64,000 nt of DNA from assembly GCF_900112415.1 (NCBI RefSeq), contig NZ_FOLV01000006.1, positions 1 through 64,000 on the forward strand, given 5' to 3'. The notes under the pieces were generated by a model. It made no database searches and was not told the DNA's origin. It saw only the letters and a program-made list of their open reading frames with translations. The stretch comes from Bacillus sp. 491mf. Its GTDB lineage: Bacteria; Bacillota; Bacilli; Bacillales; Bacillaceae_G. Shown in pieces: positions 42,530 through 51,331 of this stretch; the first letter of the stretch is position 1; every line of letters begins with the position of its first letter. The translations under genes were made by a program, and so were the position numbers.

Positions 42530-43732
42530 ATGAAACATTCATCTGGTAATCCATGGCTCGTAATTCTCGGTACAATCATTGTCCAAATGGGCCTTGGAAC
42601 AATTTATACATGGAGCTTATTCAATCAGCCTTTAGTGAGTAAATACGCCTGGAATCTTAACGCTGTCGCGATAACCTTCTCAATCACTAGCTTTTTTTTA
42701 GCGTTTTCAACTTTATTTGCGAGTAAATTACAAGAGAAATGGGGACTTCGTAAACTCATTATTATATCTGGTTTATCCCTAGGGATTGGCTTAATGCTTA
42801 GCTCGCAAGTGTCCTCATTACCAATGCTTTATGTGCTAGCAGGTGTTGTTGTAGGTTACGCAGATGGTACAGCATATATCACTACACTCTCCAATTTAAT
42901 AAAGTGGTTTCCAAAGCGAAAAGGTTTGATTTCTGGTATTTCTGTCTCAGCATACGGAACGGGCAGTTTAATTTTTAAATTCATTAATGGAAAGCTAATC
43001 GATTCAGTTGGTGTATCACAAGCGTTTTTGTACTGGGGCTTAATTGTAGCAATTATGATAGTTATAGGCGCGTATTTTATCCATCAAGCCGCTGAACAAG
43101 ATATAGTTCAGGAAACAAAGAGTCATGACTATACAACAAGAGAAATGCTTCGCACAAAAGAAGTGTATCTATTATTTATCATGTTATTCACATCATGTAT
43201 GAGTGGACTATACTTAATTAGCATGGTAAAGGATATTGGTGTTCAACTCGTAGGACTTAGTGCAGCAACAGCAGCCAATGCAGTCTCTATGATTGCTATC
43301 TTTAATACTGTTGGTCGAATTATATTAGGGTCGTTGTCAGATAAAATCAGCCGTTTGAAAATTGTGTCGGCAACTTTTGTCGTTATAGCTATATCTGTTT
43401 TTACTCTTAGTTTTGTGGACTTAAATTATGGGATTTATTTCGCCTGTGTAGCAAGCGTTGCTTTTTGCTTTGGCGGAAATATCACTATTTTCCCAGCCAT
43501 TGTTGGTGATTTCTTCGGTCTAAAAAATCATAGTAAAAACTACGGTATCGTCTACCAAGGCTTTGGTTTAGGAGCACTCACAGGTGCCTTTATCGGTGCA
43601 ATATTAGGTGGATTTAAACCAACCTTTATTGTAATTGGTGCACTGTGTGTTGTTTCATTTTTTATCGCTATTTTTATTGATCCACCTAATCAGCAAAGAG
43701 AAAAACAAAATAATTATCGCAGAGCAGCCTGA
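42530..43732 (+). CDS. MFS transporter, oxalate/formate antiporter (OFA) type
   Basis: 400 residues, 12 helices. The opening NPWLVILGTIIVQMGLGTIYTWSLFNQPL and the AGVVVGYADGTAYITTLSNLIKWFP region are typical of the OFA/YhjX group of monocarboxylate transporters. The inner-loop motif SDKISR is present near residue 265. AAGGGAAGGGC ribosome site and a terminator at 43759. Substrate unknown. Confidence 0.78.
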   Translation: MKHSSGNPWLVILGTIIVQMGLGTIYTWSLFNQPLVSKYAWNLNAVAITFSITSFFLAFSTLFASKLQEKWGLRKLIIISGLSLGIGLMLSSQVSSLPMLYVLAGVVVGYADGTAYITTLSNLIKWFPKRKGLISGISVSAYGTGSLIFKFINGKLIDSVGVSQAFLYWGLIVAIMIVIGAYFIHQAAEQDIVQETKSHDYTTREMLRTKEVYLLFIMLFTSCMSGLYLISMVKDIGVQLVGLSAATAANAVSMIAIFNTVGRIILGSLSDKISRLKIVSATFVVIAISVFTLSFVDLNYGIYFACVASVAFCFGGNITIFPAIVGDFFGLKNHSKNYGIVYQGFGLGALTGAFIGAILGGFKPTFIVIGALCVVSFFIAIFIDPPNQQREKQNNYRRAA

Positions 43733-43758
43733 TTGTGTAAGGGACTTATTTCAAGTTT

Positions 43759-43808
43759 TAAAACGAAGAGAATCCTCTAGCATATAGAGTCGATTCTTTT
43801 CGTTTTTT
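43759..43808 (+). terminator. Terminator after OFA transporter
   Basis: AAAACGAA..GAATC and GATTC..TTCGTTTTTT arms. Confidence 0.75.
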
Positions 43809-44027
43809 ATGAAGGACTCGTTTATTTCTGAAAAAAAATATAATTTGCAATATCTAGAAAAATTACAAAATGATCAAATTTAATTTTAGAGGTACAGTTA
43901 TATGCAAATAGTTGATACAATTCGTATATAATAAGGGGTAAATATAAAAAGAGGATGGTATATCAAGATAAATATAAGGTAGTATATAAGCGAGATAGAA
44001 AAATTTAAAAAGGGGATAGAAAGTGCA

Positions 44028-44846
44028 ATGATGGATGAACAAGAATTGAAAGAAGAACTGAAACAAATCAAAAATAACAATTTCGCTGTACCAGAAGATG
44101 TGGACGCATATCCATATGCACAATGGATGATGGATTATATCGGTTCAACTGATGCAGAGTTTCGTGATGAATTGATTTACAGTACGCTTGAGCGATGGAT
44201 TACTGATGAAGTATTTAGAGAAAAAGAATTACGCGGCCTACTCTTGCAGGCGCTAAGTCCTGATTATTTGTTTTATAAAATCGGTGAAAAAGGAACAGAC
44301 TCCGTTTTTAAACGGGCTTTCTCAGTTCTAATCCCACCGCTTATTTTATCTGTTCATGAAAAAGAACCGTTCTTATCTGAAGAACAACTCTACAGCGTAG
44401 CAGAACAAGTTCTTGAATATGTATATCTTGAACAAGATGTAAGGGGCTTTGTAGATGGAAAAGGCTGGGCTCATTCTACTGCACATGCCGCAGATGCGCT
44501 AGACGCTTTAGCTCGTACGATACGAAATCGCGAATTTTCACATGGAATCCTAACTGTTATTTTTCATAAGGTTCGTCTGCATGATTACGTATACATAAAC
44601 TTTGAAGATGAGAGATTAGTGACAGCAGTAACGTCTATATGGAACCAAAATCTCCTAACTCAAGAAGAATGGAACAATTGGCTTCATAGCCTTACAAAAA
44701 TTGAAGAAGCGTCAACTTCTCGAAATGATATTTTAGTACAAAACATTAGAAACTTCTTAAGAAGCTTGTATTTCCGAGCTTTAGAACAAGAAGAAAACTC
44801 TGCGTTTACGGTTGCTATACTAGAGACTTTAAAAAAAATGTCATAG
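44028..44846 (+). CDS. DUF2785 family protein
   Basis: 272 residues, soluble, mostly helical. Family blocks: PYAQWMMDYIGSTDAEFRDELIY near residue 30, FSVLIPPLIL and DGKGWAHSTAHAADALDALAR near residue 150, which contains two histidines that could bind metal. DUF2785 proteins are widespread in bacilli and their function is unknown. AAAGGGGATAG ribosome site. Confidence 0.8.
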   Translation: MMDEQELKEELKQIKNNNFAVPEDVDAYPYAQWMMDYIGSTDAEFRDELIYSTLERWITDEVFREKELRGLLLQALSPDYLFYKIGEKGTDSVFKRAFSVLIPPLILSVHEKEPFLSEEQLYSVAEQVLEYVYLEQDVRGFVDGKGWAHSTAHAADALDALARTIRNREFSHGILTVIFHKVRLHDYVYINFEDERLVTAVTSIWNQNLLTQEEWNNWLHSLTKIEEASTSRNDILVQNIRNFLRSLYFRALEQEENSAFTVAILETLKKMS

Positions 44847-44923
44847 GTTTTGTTTTGAAGTCACTTTATAATTAAATTCATAATGTTATTTTTTACAAAA
44901 TTAATAAACTCGAGGTAAAAGAA

Positions 44924-45724
44924 ATGAAAAAACTTTCAGCATTCATGTGTGTTTCCCTACTCTTACTAGGAGCATGTGACAAAAAAGAATCTATTGTATC
45001 TAAGGATCAAACAGAAAAACAACACGATAAGAAACAAGAGTCTCATGCACCGAAACAAAAAGATGTATTTGCAGCGACTCAAACGGCTTTAAAAGCAAAA
45101 ACAAAAATAAATATTTTCTTACCAACAGAAATCCCTTTGTCTAATGAAAAAAAGGCTTTATCTGCACACACAGAAGGGCAAGATAAAAATTACACTGTTA
45201 CATTTTTTGAAAGCAACAGTCCAATCCCTGTCGACTCCGCTGCACTTTCGGATTCTAATCAAGCTAAGCAAATTGCAAAACTATCTGTCAAACAGTATGA
45301 GACAAAGGAAGAAGCCGGTAAAAGTTTATGTTCAACATTTGTATTAAATCCTGATTACGAAAAAGATGTTCCAAGCAAAGATGATCCTACTGCAATAGAT
45401 GTAGGAAATGGGATTAAAGGTTTTACTGAAGGAGCAGCAGGAACAATGTATTTGAATTTTGTTAAGGATCATTGGGCAATTTTTGTGAAAAGTCCATCGA
45501 CAAATAAAGATGAAAATATACCTATAGCAAAATCTATTGTGAAACAAATGGAAAAAACAAAATTACCAACTCCAAACTCTTACGCAGTTGTTGAGGTGGA
45601 TAACAGACACAAACAAAACCGTGTATATTGGCAAAATGGAAATACTTTATATGGAATAGAGACAAGCGGTTCTATCGAAGATGCGATAACTATTGCCGCT
45701 CATTTTGAGTCTACGTCAAAGTGA
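44924..45724 (+). CDS. Lipoprotein of unknown function
   Basis: 266 residues with a clear lipobox (LLLLGACDKK, acylated Cys about 19) and a lysine/glutamine-rich linker to about 50. The globular part contains NIFLPTEIPLSNEKK, ALSAHTEGQDKNYTVTFFE and a C-terminal NRVYWQNGNTLYGIETSG strand, suggesting a beta-rich outer-face protein. Probably attached to the outer side of the membrane. Family not recognised. Confidence 0.7.
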   Translation: MKKLSAFMCVSLLLLGACDKKESIVSKDQTEKQHDKKQESHAPKQKDVFAATQTALKAKTKINIFLPTEIPLSNEKKALSAHTEGQDKNYTVTFFESNSPIPVDSAALSDSNQAKQIAKLSVKQYETKEEAGKSLCSTFVLNPDYEKDVPSKDDPTAIDVGNGIKGFTEGAAGTMYLNFVKDHWAIFVKSPSTNKDENIPIAKSIVKQMEKTKLPTPNSYAVVEVDNRHKQNRVYWQNGNTLYGIETSGSIEDAITIAAHFESTSK

Positions 45725-45852
45725 TTAAAAAAAGTATTTGCTTAATGAAGTAGATAAAAGAAACTAAAGAACTTATTGTCCACTTATCAATTTAGTAAAT
45801 ATTTTCCCGTGATGAAAAATAACCGATAAAAAGAAATACAAATTGTTACTCG

Positions 45853-45884
45853 AAAAGGAGTCTTGATTATCAAGACTCTTTTTT
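45853..45884 (+). terminator. Rho-independent terminator
   Basis: AAGGAGTCTTG and CAAGACTCTTTTTT arms. Confidence 0.75.
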
Positions 45885-45923
45885 GAGTATTTAGCATAGC
45901 AGTGTAAATAAAATAATCTCCAT
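45871..45923. repeat. Dispersed repeat copy (partner at 55287-55340)
   Basis: AAGACTCTTTTTT, TTAGCATAGCA, TAAATAAAATA and CCATG recur in the same order and spacing at 55288-55340, which has TTGGCATAGCA and ATAAAATAAAT. Both copies lie in gene-free DNA. Confidence 0.4.
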
Positions 45924-45991
45924 GTAGGCTTAGTTCCAGATTTGAGTAGAAATGAAGGTTTATGTTACATGTAGTATTTAAAAATAATAAA

Positions 45992-46077
45992 GTGAAACTT
46001 CCATCAGTGGGGGTTTTCTTCATCCCCCACTGATGGTTAGTTGAACCAATCGGGGTCTTACTGCCCGTTAGTGCGGG
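45992..46077 (+). repeat. bcr1-type repeat (copy 3) with internal deletion
   Basis: Starts GTGAAACTTCCATCAGTGGGGG, keeps the first long hairpin (CCATCAGTGGGGG...CCCCCACTGATGG) and ends CTGCCCGTTAGTGCGGG, but the second hairpin is lost: it jumps from AATCGGG to GTCTTACTGCCCG. Flanked by ATAAA on both sides (45987-45991 and 46078-46082). Confidence 0.78.
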
Positions 46078-46160
46078 ATAAATGTGTTTATTGTAAATAA
46101 ACTAAAGCTTTTGACCCGAAATTACATGTATCTCAGTCGAACCCCAGTTCATGCATTCAT

Positions 46161-46688
46161 CTATGATTTTTGTTTATATGATAAAAAAAATTTACCACTA
46201 AAATCTTCACCAGTTACTTTTACTTGATACACATCATCTTGAGGGATTTGAATGTCTTTTTCTTTCTGTTCATGATTTAACTGTAAAACAATATTCTCAT
46301 GAGAATCGATAATGTATGCTGTTATAATGCCTCTCTGGGTTTCTTCATTTAGGGAGAACGACCAATTTGCATCTTTCTTTACTTTCATAAATTGGCCTAT
46401 TTCACCTATGAAGCCTTCGCATCGTCTAATTCCTAAGCTATTCTCTTCCGTTTTAATTTTACCTCTTTCTATTGTTCCTGTTCTATAAAATCCCCTCTTT
46501 TCTTGTTCCAGTGCCATTTCGTCTGCTCTTTTACCTAATTCCATTAATTTTTTACCTTCAGGCGAATTTAAAGATGGATCATCGATTGCAGCACCAGTAC
46601 TCTCTATTTCTTTAGAACTCTCTGTGTTATGGCTACAAGACACACAAAAAAGGGTGAAAGTAATAAATGTAATTACACTTTTTTTCAT
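46161..46688 (-). CDS. Lipoprotein of unknown function
   Basis: About 175 residues with lipobox FCVSC near residue 18. A helical stretch (GKKLMELGKRADEMALEQEKRG) precedes a beta-rich domain (RGIITAYIIDSHENIVLQL, IQIPQDDVYQVKVTGEDFSG). ATG at 46688 has GGGGG 5 bases upstream. Family unknown; it is next to another secreted protein gene in the same direction. Confidence 0.65.
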   Translation of the reverse strand: MKKSVITFITFTLFCVSCSHNTESSKEIESTGAAIDDPSLNSPEGKKLMELGKRADEMALEQEKRGFYRTGTIERGKIKTEENSLGIRRCEGFIGEIGQFMKVKKDANWSFSLNEETQRGIITAYIIDSHENIVLQLNHEQKEKDIQIPQDDVYQVKVTGEDFSGKFFLSYKQKS

Positions 46689-46789
46689 TTGAACCCCCAT
46701 TTCTTTGTTGTTTTCTCTATAGACTTGCTATTTGAAGTAGGGCGCTATATACCTTGCTATTAAAACGGCTTTCATTTCCAAACCGTACT

Positions 46790-47227
46790 TTATTCTTCCA
46801 TCCAACTGCTTTTCTTTAATTCAATTGGTTCAGTATAAAAAACGCCTGTTTTTCCATCAGAATGTTTTGTTTCCACTTTTAGACGATACATACCAGGGGA
46901 TACAATTTGTCCACCCCAACCGGTCCAAATATCAAAATCTTCATCTGTGTTGGCAGGTAATTCTGAATGGAATCCATCTGCATCATAATATTCCCATTTA
47001 TCTTTGACTAATTTTTCAATGCTCACTTGATACCATACGCTATATGGATTATCATTTGTAGCTTTGAATAAAAAACTTTGCCCTTGATAATATGAATTTG
47101 CTGTAGAAACAACAGTGAAATTATCTTGTGTAGCTGCTGAAGCTTGTTTTGTTAGCATAGTCATTTCTATAGCTGTAAAACTTCCGAATGTTAATGCTCC
47201 AATAAATACTAATTTACCTAATTTCAT
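46790..47227 (-). CDS. Secreted DUF5065-type protein
   Basis: 145 residues with a signal peptide (cleavage after KQASA, about residue 32). The mature part is a small beta-sandwich-like domain: SYYQGQSFLFKATNDNPYSVW, DEDFDIWTGWGGQIVSPG, MYRLKVETKHSDGKTGVFYT. I recognise this as the DUF5065 group of exported B. cereus proteins. GGAGGGCAATACA precedes the start. Function unknown. Confidence 0.65.
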   Translation of the reverse strand: MKLGKLVFIGALTFGSFTAIEMTMLTKQASAATQDNFTVVSTANSYYQGQSFLFKATNDNPYSVWYQVSIEKLVKDKWEYYDADGFHSELPANTDEDFDIWTGWGGQIVSPGMYRLKVETKHSDGKTGVFYTEPIELKKSSWMEE

Positions 47228-47517
47228 TTTGTATTGCCCTCCACTATAAAATGATTTTTCGAATACTTGTTAAGTATAAAATAATTAAACGGTAAATAGT
47301 TCCAATTATTGTGTTGTTTTGTTTTTTTGTCCAGAAAAAGTAAGATTTATTTTTATTACAGTAATACAAAAAAACCATAATGGATTTCTTTTTACATTTT
47401 CATTGGGTTTATTGGGGTGAATTTTATCACGTATCTGATGGTGTATAGTGTCGTATGAAATGGTAGAATATGTTGTAGATGCACTTATTTAGATGAGAGA
47501 ATAGGGAGAGGATTAGC

Positions 47518-48405
47518 GTGCAATTACAGGAGCAGAGTCGAATTAAGCTGAAGCAGCAATTGAAGGATAATGGTTTTGAACATGCGATAAACTATTTGAT
47601 GGAGACATCGCGGCACGGGGTGCGTTGTGCAAAAGTGGGCGAGACAGATTACACAAAGACGGGGTGTTCGCGTGTTGGTGGCGATCCAGATCTGCCTCCA
47701 CAATTTGCATGGCCGCTTACAACAGATGGGACACCAATGACCTTCTTAGTTCAATTGAATATGTGTGATGTGGCGAAGAACGATGCTAACGCATTATTGC
47801 CAAAGACAGGGATGTTGTCTTTTTTTCTTGGAATCGATGAGCCAGCTTACAATATTGAACATCGAGTTATATGGTTTGATGAAACAGAGGTACTATCTGT
47901 TGTCCGTCGTGAACTGCCAAGTGAGACTGCGTTGGAAACTACTTATGTTGGCTATGAATTGAAAGCGCGTCCATCACTGGAGCCGCCAGGTTTCGCCTAC
48001 ATTGATAATGAGCAGATAGAGAGTGATAAAGTTACCTTAGATGATTATGATGATTTGCTTTATGAAATTCGAGACGAAGAAGATGACGATATTATTCAAC
48101 TGTTTGGTTATCCGATAGGACAGCATGATGACTCGGAATACGAAGCAGCTTTGATGTTGCTGACTGGTGAAGAATACGAGTATAATACGGATAAAACATT
48201 GGAGAAGCTCGCGACACATTTCGGTGGTGATAAGGAAAAGGCGAAGCAGGAAGTCGCGGATATGCAGATGTTGTTGGAGCTGGAAACTGATGATGACGTT
48301 GGCTTCTGCTGGTGGGACGCAGGGGTACTGCACTTCTTTATTCGTAAGGAAGATTTGGTTGCTAGACGATTTGACCGTACCTATTGTTCTCTTTATTCCA
48401 GTTAA
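47518..48405 (+). CDS. DUF1963 (YwqG-like) protein
   Basis: 295 residues, GTG start after GGGAGAGG. DUF1963 signatures: SRVGGDPDLPPQFAWPLTTDGTPMTFLVQLNM (about 58-90), LSFFLGIDE, FGYPIGQHDDSEYEAALML and the C-terminal DVGFCWWDAGVLHFFIRKEDL. Members are cytosolic and often sit near toxin-immunity or secretion genes; function not known. Codon use is less AT-rich than its neighbours, which suggests it came from outside. Confidence 0.85.
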   Translation: MQLQEQSRIKLKQQLKDNGFEHAINYLMETSRHGVRCAKVGETDYTKTGCSRVGGDPDLPPQFAWPLTTDGTPMTFLVQLNMCDVAKNDANALLPKTGMLSFFLGIDEPAYNIEHRVIWFDETEVLSVVRRELPSETALETTYVGYELKARPSLEPPGFAYIDNEQIESDKVTLDDYDDLLYEIRDEEDDDIIQLFGYPIGQHDDSEYEAALMLLTGEEYEYNTDKTLEKLATHFGGDKEKAKQEVADMQMLLELETDDDVGFCWWDAGVLHFFIRKEDLVARRFDRTYCSLYSS

Positions 48406-48409
48406 ATCA

Positions 48410-48571
48410 AATAATAGGAATACCCATAATTTCCTACGGAAACTTCCAAATGACTGGGCGTATTTAAGACGAGTTACTAGGGGACATTCTATAATTCTAG
48501 GAAAAAAGAATTATGGGTCGATAGGAAAACCTTTAGATGGATGTAAAAGGCTAATTGAAACGTGGGTTTGA
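48410..48571 (+). pseudogene. Dihydrofolate reductase fragment
   Basis: Right after the DUF1963 stop, one frame encodes LPNDWAYLRRVT and GHSIILGKKNYGSIGKPLDG, which match the folate-binding helix and the NADPH-binding GRKxxESIGxPLPGR strand-turn of DHFR. There is no start and no continuation beyond about 55 codons. Probably a scrap of a dfrA-like gene. Confidence 0.5.
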
Positions 48572-48598
48572 GGCGATAGCAGCAGAATGGAGGATATT

Positions 48599-49243
48599 AT
48601 GATAAAAAGCGATAGAGATGGTGAAGCCTACTGGAGTGAAACCGTTGATTTAGGCGTTTTAGGTAAATTCAATAGCATTTTTATAAATTTAGATGGATGC
48701 GATATAACAGGGGCGACGGATGATATGTCCCCAGAAGAGAAGATAGAAAAGGCTACAAAATATTATGGTAATAGATTCAAGGAGTTAGAAGCAAATGTGG
48801 GTTTTATAAATGAGCAATTTCTAATGTGGATTATATCGCACTTATGTGATATAGAATATCCATTTTGGGAATTCGGTGATGAAGATGAGGGTAGTGAAGA
48901 TTATCCAGATTATATAGTTAAAGAAGAAATAAAAAAATTCGAAGATGAAAATGGACAATTGCAACATGATCCATATAGTCCAAGTCCGATTTATAAAGAA
49001 ATTCAGGAATATAATGCATATAATAATGAAGATCATTTATCAAGCTATGAAATTATAACGAAATATCTACCGGTTCTTGATTTCAAAAAACTTGTAGATA
49101 CAATTAAAGCTAATAGCATAGATACATATGAAGATAACATAAACTTTCAAGTGAGTAGCGAGGTTTGTGGTGGAATGTTACTTTGTGCTACTTACGGAAC
49201 AATCTATGCTAATAATGAGCTAGAAGTTACGCATAATTGTTAA
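48599..49243 (+). CDS. Unknown acidic cytosolic protein
   Basis: About 214 residues, strongly acidic (FGDEDEGSEDYPDYI) with no signal peptide. The beginning (DGEAYWSETVDLGVLGKFNSIFINLDG) and overall make-up resemble the immunity-protein-like families of Firmicutes, but I cannot name one. The ATG at 48599 has GGAGGATATT upstream. It lies in a patch of decayed accessory genes. The C-terminal part has VCGGMLLCATYGTIYANNELEV. Confidence 0.5.
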   Translation: MIKSDRDGEAYWSETVDLGVLGKFNSIFINLDGCDITGATDDMSPEEKIEKATKYYGNRFKELEANVGFINEQFLMWIISHLCDIEYPFWEFGDEDEGSEDYPDYIVKEEIKKFEDENGQLQHDPYSPSPIYKEIQEYNAYNNEDHLSSYEIITKYLPVLDFKKLVDTIKANSIDTYEDNINFQVSSEVCGGMLLCATYGTIYANNELEVTHNC

Positions 49244-49272
49244 TACAAAAGTGACTGGTGGGGGGATCGCTA

Positions 49273-49292
49273 CACATCCATCAACTTAAAGT
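49273..49292 (+). repeat. IS231-like left end
   Basis: CACATCCATCAACTTAAAG shares CCATCAACTTAA with the IS231 terminal repeat. Its outer side faces left. The matching inward-facing right end is at 53581-53600, about 4.3 kb away. No clear target duplication was found. Confidence 0.4.
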
Positions 49293-49349
49293 ATACCTTT
49301 ACAGATACATAGAAAACTATAAAAAACCACGTCTGTAAATATCGATTTC

Positions 49350-49568
49350 TCACTTTACAGAAATCTGTTTGAAGGAATTGCTTTTGCCAGAAAATAAGGT
49401 AAACATTTAGGACGTCCTCCTGTCGAAATAACAGAAAAATTTATTGAGGCTTATAAGAAATGGAAATCTGGTTCAATTACAGCAGTAGGAGCTATGAAAA
49501 AGTATGACATCAAACGATCTTCATTTTATAAACTTGCCAAACAGTATGAGGAAAGAATGAAAGAATAG
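49350..49568 (+). pseudogene. Serine resolvase C-terminal fragment
   Basis: The frame reads RNLFEGIAFARK, a stop, then GKHLGRPPVEITEKFIEAYKKW and ITAVGAMKKYDIKRSSFYKL to the natural end. This is the hinge and helix-turn-helix DNA-binding end of a Tn3-type resolvase/invertase. The catalytic N-terminal domain is missing and a stop interrupts the hinge. Confidence 0.7.
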
Positions 49569-49664
49569 AGAGACAAAATTTTAATTTGTTAAGATAGTAA
49601 TTGAGGTAGCACCAACATTCGTTAAAATGTGGGTGGGACCCCTTTTAGAAAAACCGGAGTGGAA

Positions 49665-50327
49665 ATGATGAGTATAAATAGTTTTGTGGGATTGATAAAG
49701 GACGAATTATTAAAAGAGGTAAGCATAAGAAGTGAGGATGAATTCGAGCCTGTAGTAGTTAAAAATATTCCTAGACTTTGGAAGTGTTTAGGGACAGGTA
49801 ATTATGCCGCAGTATTTATGAACAAAGAATACAATGATTGGGTAGTGAAAGTTTACGCGCGAGAAGGAGAAGGAATTGAAAAAGAGTCAGAAGTATACCG
49901 AAGAATCGGAAATCATCCTTCTTATTCGAAGCTTATATATAAAGGGAAAAATTTCATAGTATTGAAACGTTTAAAAGAAATTACCTTATACGATGCTATT
50001 CATAAGGGGATTAAAATTCCTAAGCAGGTAATCCTTGATATCAATGAAGCTTTAGAGTATGCAAGGGAACAAGGATTAACTCCTTGTGATGTTCACGGGA
50101 AAAATGTGATGATGGAAAACGGAAGAGGATATGTAGTCGATGTATCTGATTTCTTAAAAACAAAAGAAGATAGTAAGTGGAGAGACCTAGAAAAGGCATA
50201 TTTTACATTTTACTTGCCTTTCATTTATAAATTGCCTTTCCCTGTTAAAATACCGTATTTCATGTTAAACATTGTTAGACGTTCATATAGAAAATATAAG
50301 AAGCTTAAAAAGAAATTCAAATTGTAA
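49665..50327 (+). CDS. Short protein kinase-like protein
   Basis: About 220 residues. Kinase-fold motifs: glycine loop LGTGNYAAVFMN (about 35), lysine in WVVKVYARE (about 51), glutamate in EKESEVYRR, catalytic-loop-like CDVHGKNVMME (about 138; normal HxDxxxxN with Asp before His) and VVDVSDF as the magnesium site. The C-lobe is cut short and replaced by a basic tail (VRRSYRKYKKLKKKFKL). This may be a small-molecule or protein kinase of the RIO/APH superfamily. CCGGAGTGGAA ribosome site. Neighbouring genes are decayed. Confidence 0.6.
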   Translation: MMSINSFVGLIKDELLKEVSIRSEDEFEPVVVKNIPRLWKCLGTGNYAAVFMNKEYNDWVVKVYAREGEGIEKESEVYRRIGNHPSYSKLIYKGKNFIVLKRLKEITLYDAIHKGIKIPKQVILDINEALEYAREQGLTPCDVHGKNVMMENGRGYVVDVSDFLKTKEDSKWRDLEKAYFTFYLPFIYKLPFPVKIPYFMLNIVRRSYRKYKKLKKKFKL

Positions 50328-50413
50328 AAGGACTACATACTTATCTTTAGGTTAGATAAGTGAACCACTAGTAAACAAACTACGAAAAAGTCTATAATAC
50401 AGGTTTTGTTATA

Positions 50414-50746
50414 TTGAGGATTTCAGACCTTTTGCTTATTAACGGATGCAGGATTAACCCTATGATGGCTCTTATTGTCAGTGTAAAATTGTTTGAGTTT
50501 AAAACAATTAGGAAGCAGAACATAAACAAGCTTAAATCTCTTATTGACTCTTATGATGAAGGTTTAGATTCACAAGGTTGGATACTTGAACATGCTGAAG
50601 ATGAATACTATTATGTGAAAAATGAACAATTCTCCGATTATGTGTTAGATGTTTCCGAAAGCTCATATGATAATAGAACGAATGTAACTGCATACCCGAA
50701 AACCGGTAATGATAATCAAAAATGGCCGCTAATAGTGAGATCATAA
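50414..50746 (+). pseudogene. Ricin-type lectin domain fragment
   Basis: The last about 60 codons give WILEHAEDEYYYVKNEQFSDYVLDV, then TAYPKTGNDNQKWPLIV, with the QxW motif of a ricin B beta-trefoil repeat. The first part does not look like a folded protein and the TTG start at 50414 is weak. Such lectin repeats occur at the C-terminus of Bacillus toxins and glycosidases. Most likely a remnant. Confidence 0.5.
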
Positions 50747-50861
50747 TGCCAAATGCTATGTAAATTTCAAACTTATTCTATAGGTTAGAGAAAACATGAT
50801 GAAGATAAAATAGGTATTATAAAATAGCAAGAAGGAATCTATTTCAGGTCCCTTTTTGCTA

Positions 50862-51145
50862 TTTATGACGTAGTAGAAAAATCCCTTCAAAAAGGTGTAA
50901 ATGAATTTTTACATATTCATTTAGAACCCGATACACAAAATGACCGAACCTATAGTTCCACTTGTTTGCAAACGGTACAAAGAGATGATTTATGTATACG
51001 TGATTTAGGTTACTTCGACCTGAAAGATCTACATCAAATGGATGTGAGAGGATCCTTTTACATCTCTCGCTTAAAATTAAACACTCGGATTTATCGGAAG
51101 AATCCTGAAGCCGAATATTTTAAAAATAGGAAAAAAATATCCTAG
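50862..51145 (+). pseudogene. IS231 (IS4-family) transposase fragment
   Basis: The frame encodes YDVVEKSLQKGVNEFLHIHL, then CIRDLGYFDLKDLHQMDV and RGSFYISRLKLNTRIYRKNPE, the middle of an IS231-type DDE transposase with the second catalytic Asp in RDLGYF. A stop follows at 51143-51145 and the YREK region and start are missing. Accordingly it cannot make transposase. Confidence 0.75.
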
Positions 51146-51331
51146 AATTACCCTTGGGATGAAAAACTACTTTTCTCCGCTAACCAATTACTATTTTAGA
51201 AAGAAAAAGTATCGTTTCTTATATTAAATGTGTCGTTATTGTACAGGTGATACGTTTAATATAAGAGGATATCTAACATGAATTTAAACTTAAATTATTA
51301 ATGCCCGTAATAATGATTCAACAACATAAAA

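Noticed and set aside
42316-42549. A 77-codon frame before the OFA transporter
   Set aside because: It spans a terminator hairpin, has no ribosome site and overlaps the start of the transporter gene.
48167-48571. A 134-codon plus-strand gene
   Set aside because: Its first two thirds are an out-of-frame reading of the DUF1963 gene; only the last part is meaningful, as a dihydrofolate reductase scrap.
49600-49645. GGTAGCACC...GGGTGGGACC as a T-box-like antiterminator
   Set aside because: No specifier loop, no tRNA-binding TGGN core and no amino-acid gene follows.
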